Source of the DNA: Bradyrhizobium embrapense
Lineage (GTDB): Bacteria; Pseudomonadota; Alphaproteobacteria; Rhizobiales; Xanthobacteraceae
Length of the DNA stretch: 62,650 nt
Assembly: GCF_001189235.2 (NCBI RefSeq)
Contig: NZ_LFIP02000007.1
Span: forward strand, 1 to 62,650
Direction of reading: 5' to 3'
Shown in pieces: positions 60,201 through 62,650 of this stretch; position 1 is the stretch's first letter; each line of letters starts with the position of its first letter. The notes under the pieces are model-generated. The model was not told the DNA's origin. It saw only the letters and a program-made list of their open reading frames with translations, and searched no databases. A program made the position numbers and the translations under genes.

Positions 60201-62650
60201 AACGATCTGCTTGCTTCGCCATAGGCCGGCATCCGATCGGGACCTTCCTTCGGGCCGGCACGGCGAACGGCGAGCATACGCTCGGCGAGTGAGGCCTTGA
60301 TGAAGCCACAGCCGTCATGCGGTCGCAGAGCAATCGGGCCTTCCGGTCCGGTCAGTCTGAAGGGATGCGCCACGTTGGCCGGGCGGTCTGGCGCCAGCAA
60401 CAGCTTGAAAGCGCCCTCGAGCGCGTAGTCGTGAGGGCCGAGATCCTTGATTGCGGGGGGCGCCGCAAATCCCCTACGCTGAGTGTACCAATAAGCCTCT
60501 TTGAAGGGCGCCCAGGCGCGCATCAGCTTTTCGAAAGACGTGCCCGGAGCTGTTTCGGCATAGGGAATGGCGAGCAGCTTTCCTCCCGAAGGTGCTATTG
60601 CCGGCTTGGCTGGAGCACGGGCGGCGATTTCGAGCACGGTCGGTTTTGGTGCCTTCAACTTGCTGCCGCCGAACAGGTCCATGCGGTAGGGCACCCCCTT
60701 ATACGTGAACGTGCGCGCCAGCATGAGGGCGCTCGGCTTTGCTGGCAGCTGGACGGCGACCACCTCGATCGCCCCTGAGGTCAGCCGATGAAAGATCGAG
60801 TATCGTGTCTCGGGATCCGTGGCCAGCGGCCGTCCCTGCATGTCCACCACCGGCAACCGCATCAGACCAGCCTTGCCCTGTGGGGGCCTCGGCTCGTGAT
60901 CCATGGCTCGCAATACCTCGTGAACATCGAATATGGACGCAGGATATTTGTCTTGGATCGTTGCGGCGTTCTGCTCGACGAATGCGTCCAGCGCATCGAC
61001 CGGGCTCTCTGCCTCGATTTGCGCGATCAGGTTCCAGCTCATGTTGGAAAGATCACCCTGGATGAGGTCGCGCGTCCTGGCCAGGGTCTCTTTGGTACCG
61101 TGCCGGAGCTCTTGCTGCCTCTTGCGCAAATCGGCCTTCTTGCCCTCGATATCCGGTCGCTTGAACATGTTCGCCAGGACCGCACGAGCTTTCATCATCT
61201 GATAGATCGAGAGCGCAGGACCGCGACTGGCGAGCGGCCCACGGGTTCGCTCTGCCGCGCTTGCATTGAAGTGCGCCGCAATCTTTTGCTCCACGACCGG
61301 CTGGAGATCGTTCAGCAAGTGGAGAGCCACTCTGCGGTGCCAGCGCAGGTGCGCGCTGCGCGCCAGCGGCACCAGCGCGGCACAGAGATTGCCCATGGTT
61401 TCGAGATTATTCTCAGCGGCAAAACCAGGGGCACGATGCAGTTCGTTGAGCCGATCCAACCCGGTCGGGGCGAGTGAGCCCAGATCCTCGAACAGCCGAG
61501 CCTTCGACAAGGCCTTGAAAATGCTGGCTATGGTCCGAACATCGCTCTGCTCCAGCCGATCATTGTCATAGTGAAGGTGATGGGCCAACTGATGCAAACG
61601 ATCCTTCAGCAGAGCGGTCTCTGTGATCTCGCCCGCCTCCTCTCCTCTCACGATACTTCGCCCCAGGGCATTGGCGATCATGCCGAACTGAGGCGTCGTG
61701 AAGGTACCGAAGCGTTGGCCTGCCCGGCCTAGTCCGCGTGCGACATCCACCAGCGCCCGGTGACACGCTGCGTCGTCGGGCCACTTGCTGAAGCCATTTA
61801 TCAGATGTGCCATCTGCTGCGGCGTGAAATCGGAGAGCGGGCGGCGACCGACCTCACCCGCGATTACGGCCGCGGCTTGGCAAGTGCCCGGGTCTTCCGA
61901 CCACTTGCTGAATCCGTTCACCAGATTCGCCAGCGCCTGCTGAGTAAAATGGGAGAGTTGATCGCCACGGCGGCGGACCTCACGAGCGATCGCGATCGTC
62001 GCTTGGCCCGCAGATGCTTCCTCGGGCCATTTGCTGAAACCGTTCGCCAGGTTCGCCAGCGCCTGCGGGTCAAAACGCAAGAGCTGGGACGGCACCTGAC
62101 CTGCGATTGCGACGGCAGCCTCGCGACAGTCCACCGCGTCCGGCCATTTGCTAAAGCCGTTCACAAGCTTTGCCAGCTCCTGCGGGTCAAAACGCAAGAG
62201 CTGGGACGGCACCCCACCGGCGATTGCGACGGCAGCCTCGCGACAGCCCGTCGCGTCCGGCCATTTGCTGAAACCGTTCACCAGTTGAACCAGCTGCTGC
62301 GGGGCAAAACGCAAGAGCTGAGATGGCACCCGACCTGCGATTGCGACGGCAGCCTCGCGACAGCCCACCGCGTCCGGCCATTTGCTGAAACCGTTCACCA
62401 GGTTCGCCAGGTGCTGCGGGACAAAACGCAAGAGCTTGGCCGGCACCTGACCTGCGATTGCAACGGCAGCCTCGCGACAGCCCACCACGTCCGGCCATTT
62501 GCTGAAACCGTTCACCAGATTCGCCAGCGCCTGCGGGTCAAAACGCAAGAGCTGGGACGACACCTGACCTGCGATTGCGACGGCAGCCTCGCGACACTCC
62601 ACCGCGTCCGGCCATTTGCTGAAACCGTTCACCAGGTTCGCCTGCGCCTG
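57251..62650 (-). CDS. SKWP-repeat effector with RNA-polymerase-like core and shikimate kinase domain (5' end outside window)
   Basis: At least 1799 residues; the frame is open to the window edge, so the N-terminus is missing. Visible residues about 1-305 are eight NGFSKWP repeats of about 39 residues, as in XopAD of Xanthomonas and RipS of Ralstonia, both type III effectors. A helical region follows to about 600. Residues about 620-1060 carry DGCGFIK (about 779), VLIGRSPYDNPNLRPL (about 896) and KLDGDFDGDTIVIVG (DFDGD at 1037-1041), in the order seen in eukaryotic-type RNA polymerases. Another helical region leads to a C-terminal shikimate kinase (about 1610-1790): P-loop VGMPSSGKSTIGPHLARRLG, DSDKKIE, and ATGGGAFMREETRR. 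The effector assignment follows from the repeat family and island context; enzyme activities are inferred. Confidence 0.82.
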   Translation of the reverse strand, partial: QAQANLVNGFSKWPDAVECREAAVAIAGQVSSQLLRFDPQALANLVNGFSKWPDVVGCREAAVAIAGQVPAKLLRFVPQHLANLVNGFSKWPDAVGCREAAVAIAGRVPSQLLRFAPQQLVQLVNGFSKWPDATGCREAAVAIAGGVPSQLLRFDPQELAKLVNGFSKWPDAVDCREAAVAIAGQVPSQLLRFDPQALANLANGFSKWPEEASAGQATIAIAREVRRRGDQLSHFTQQALANLVNGFSKWSEDPGTCQAAAVIAGEVGRRPLSDFTPQQMAHLINGFSKWPDDAACHRALVDVARGLGRAGQRFGTFTTPQFGMIANALGRSIVRGEEAGEITETALLKDRLHQLAHHLHYDNDRLEQSDVRTIASIFKALSKARLFEDLGSLAPTGLDRLNELHRAPGFAAENNLETMGNLCAALVPLARSAHLRWHRRVALHLLNDLQPVVEQKIAAHFNASAAERTRGPLASRGPALSIYQMMKARAVLANMFKRPDIEGKKADLRKRQQELRHGTKETLARTRDLIQGDLSNMSWNLIAQIEAESPVDALDAFVEQNAATIQDKYPASIFDVHEVLRAMDHEPRPPQGKAGLMRLPVVDMQGRPLATDPETRYSIFHRLTSGAIEVVAVQLPAKPSALMLARTFTYKGVPYRMDLFGGSKLKAPKPTVLEIAARAPAKPAIAPSGGKLLAIPYAETAPGTSFEKLMRAWAPFKEAYWYTQRRGFAAPPAIKDLGPHDYALEGAFKLLLAPDRPANVAHPFRLTGPEGPIALRPHDGCGFIKASLAERMLAVRRAGPKEGPDRMPAYGEASRSFVPASALQHYPRSERVAGEAREKAKAWLESRGGESLIGEHLFRMVTAGHIDGSGAVAVPSSDDYLHVSQRKSETLTGTGGVLIGRSPYDNPNLRPLAHERVKSAADGDPTAAFLDRCVAMQYSFSVAEKSREQLAADDPSFFAKGILIVVPDELWPADYADRGLVMSAEDVKCHSSWTEGKDRVKADTLVDCVGILQATEVFAPGSLVAVPTGEQIKLDGDFDGDTIVIVGDRPQFYEHVRLFDDKEQARGVRSLKPPKSHTPAIEGNDYKFSRASQILAATRDTLETYSGLQRSFLAQSHQARRWFAERAVFGTFEGFHHELHRDIRQLLTQEQVSAQDVEHMLDRARPEIKLADHAVAHEIAEFLVTELEAWAASMDEQVLPETVESARDTKLTVSPALTELFPNLAETYPAATHPRERIQALLDNCPPRISPRPDGYIADDLVQSAGNLLSLGIKVGTDAFKSDTSVQLFMKKSQRLQSLLQQAPGLKSVPYVRSMAATLNHGMFNVDTTLEDLKDNPTLAASIMEASINLAAEKGILPRPFDRQPAEDTAVKLTLTRELASERAQTEVARAAVEEKAITAAALQVAEDLRQTGIDVKMPHLGRRLKTESSLRDQLMVVNDVPEGASQLISNAVRHVFEVSDKDFAKAFRKAILSFEKQGYTEISTANWFRMNAPTFVGIKTVLATPDGYHFEAEFHTPASYKAKIANHDTYKELQRLRRSDAPDDRKIEQLTQRVREVCREVAIPDGVKNIPHFSIEEARTAGVGAGFALRSSRQTGTFERSPTAKEVVAALDGRPIVLVGMPSSGKSTIGPHLARRLGLPFIDSDKKIEAMTRMSITDIFSTKGEQYFRDLEASLIAGCLERGPTVLATGGGAFMREETRRRVAEKGVSIWLNTDAGEIRKRLARDTTRPLLQTEDREDKITQLIRDREPFYQLADLTIVPGKRNNRSADQCVVALHAHLCGEASADRIPAKVMGAQP
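61740..62650 (-). repeat. Tandem 117 bp repeats coding for SKWP units
   Basis: Eight units encode NGFSKWP-type repeats. The five nearest the window edge (about 62065-62650) have a 117 bp (39 codon) period and are nearly identical at DNA level, for example the recurrent CGGCAGCCTCGCGACA and GGCCATTTGCTGAAACCGTT. The three inner ones (61740-62065) are diverged and 39-42 codons long. This gradient suggests recent amplification at the N-terminal side; the array continues beyond the window. Confidence 0.9.

Noticed and set aside
61740..62650. Tandem repeats as a possible CRISPR array
   Set aside because: The period is 117 bp, units are coding and in frame, and there are no unique spacers between short identical repeats.

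Overview
The window looks like the chromosome-to-symbiosis-island junction of a Bradyrhizobium, most likely of the B. elkanii group. The base composition is GC-rich. The left end carries ordinary alphaproteobacterial core genes: cheA (5' part only), chpT, a CysQ/inositol-phosphatase-type gene, a YHS-domain gene, a DUF1134 gene and a long coiled-coil gene. A tRNA-Val(CAC) gene at 4908-4982 marks the border. Everything to its right is accessory DNA: a decayed conjugative element, symbiosis genes and insertion-sequence debris. No integrase gene is visible next to the tRNA.

Region by region. (a) 5.0-7.0 kb is mostly degenerate. (b) 7.0-10.1 kb holds a PaiB-like gene, then two units that each have a textbook sigma-54 (-24/-12) promoter. 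The first has a NifA-type upstream element (TGT-N10-ACA) and leads into an unannotated 26-codon ORF and a HAD phosphatase. The second drives a TauD-like dioxygenase. (c) 10.3-30.4 kb is the conjugation machinery, all on the minus strand: DUF2274, trbI-G-F-L-K-J-E-D-C-B, an inserted MFS transporter, a ribbon-helix-helix gene, traG, a DUF3363 relaxase, and then a lytic transglycosylase, traF peptidase, DUF2840 gene and HTH gene. IS110-type remnants sit at two places, and the replication/partition genes usual here are gone. (d) 31-39 kb has an intact hipBA pair, a frameshifted GGDEF-EAL gene, a 2.4 kb stretch with almost no genes, and a DUF3422 gene. (e) 39-44.5 kb is an element-maintenance cluster (DUF736, DUF2493, Toprim, DUF932) with a 32-codon parB stub and long structured leaders. 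(f) 45-46.6 kb has a broken gene behind a tts-box-like sequence and a small secreted protein. (g) 46.8-54.8 kb is a six-gene, translationally coupled operon that I read as the rhizobitoxine operon rtxACDEFG. (h) A decayed IS630 element at 55.9-57.0 kb separates it from (i) a giant gene, open at the window edge, encoding a SKWP-repeat type III effector.

Functionally, RtxA (aminotransferase fused to an O-acetylhomoserine sulfhydrylase-like domain) and RtxC (desaturase) make the ethylene-biosynthesis inhibitor rhizobitoxine. The remaining genes (C26 amidohydrolase, DMT exporter, ATP-grasp ligase, glutamine synthetase-like ligase) suggest gamma-glutamyl or peptide handling and export of the toxin.

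The most striking object is the effector at 57251-62650. Its N-terminal SKWP repeats resemble RNA-binding octotricopeptide repeats. Its middle contains, in order, a DGCGFI motif, a GRSP motif and a DFDGD metal-binding motif, the same arrangement as eukaryotic-type RNA-dependent RNA polymerases and RNAP beta-prime. Its C-terminus is a complete shikimate kinase domain. I regard this three-part architecture as the best candidate for an undescribed system in the window.
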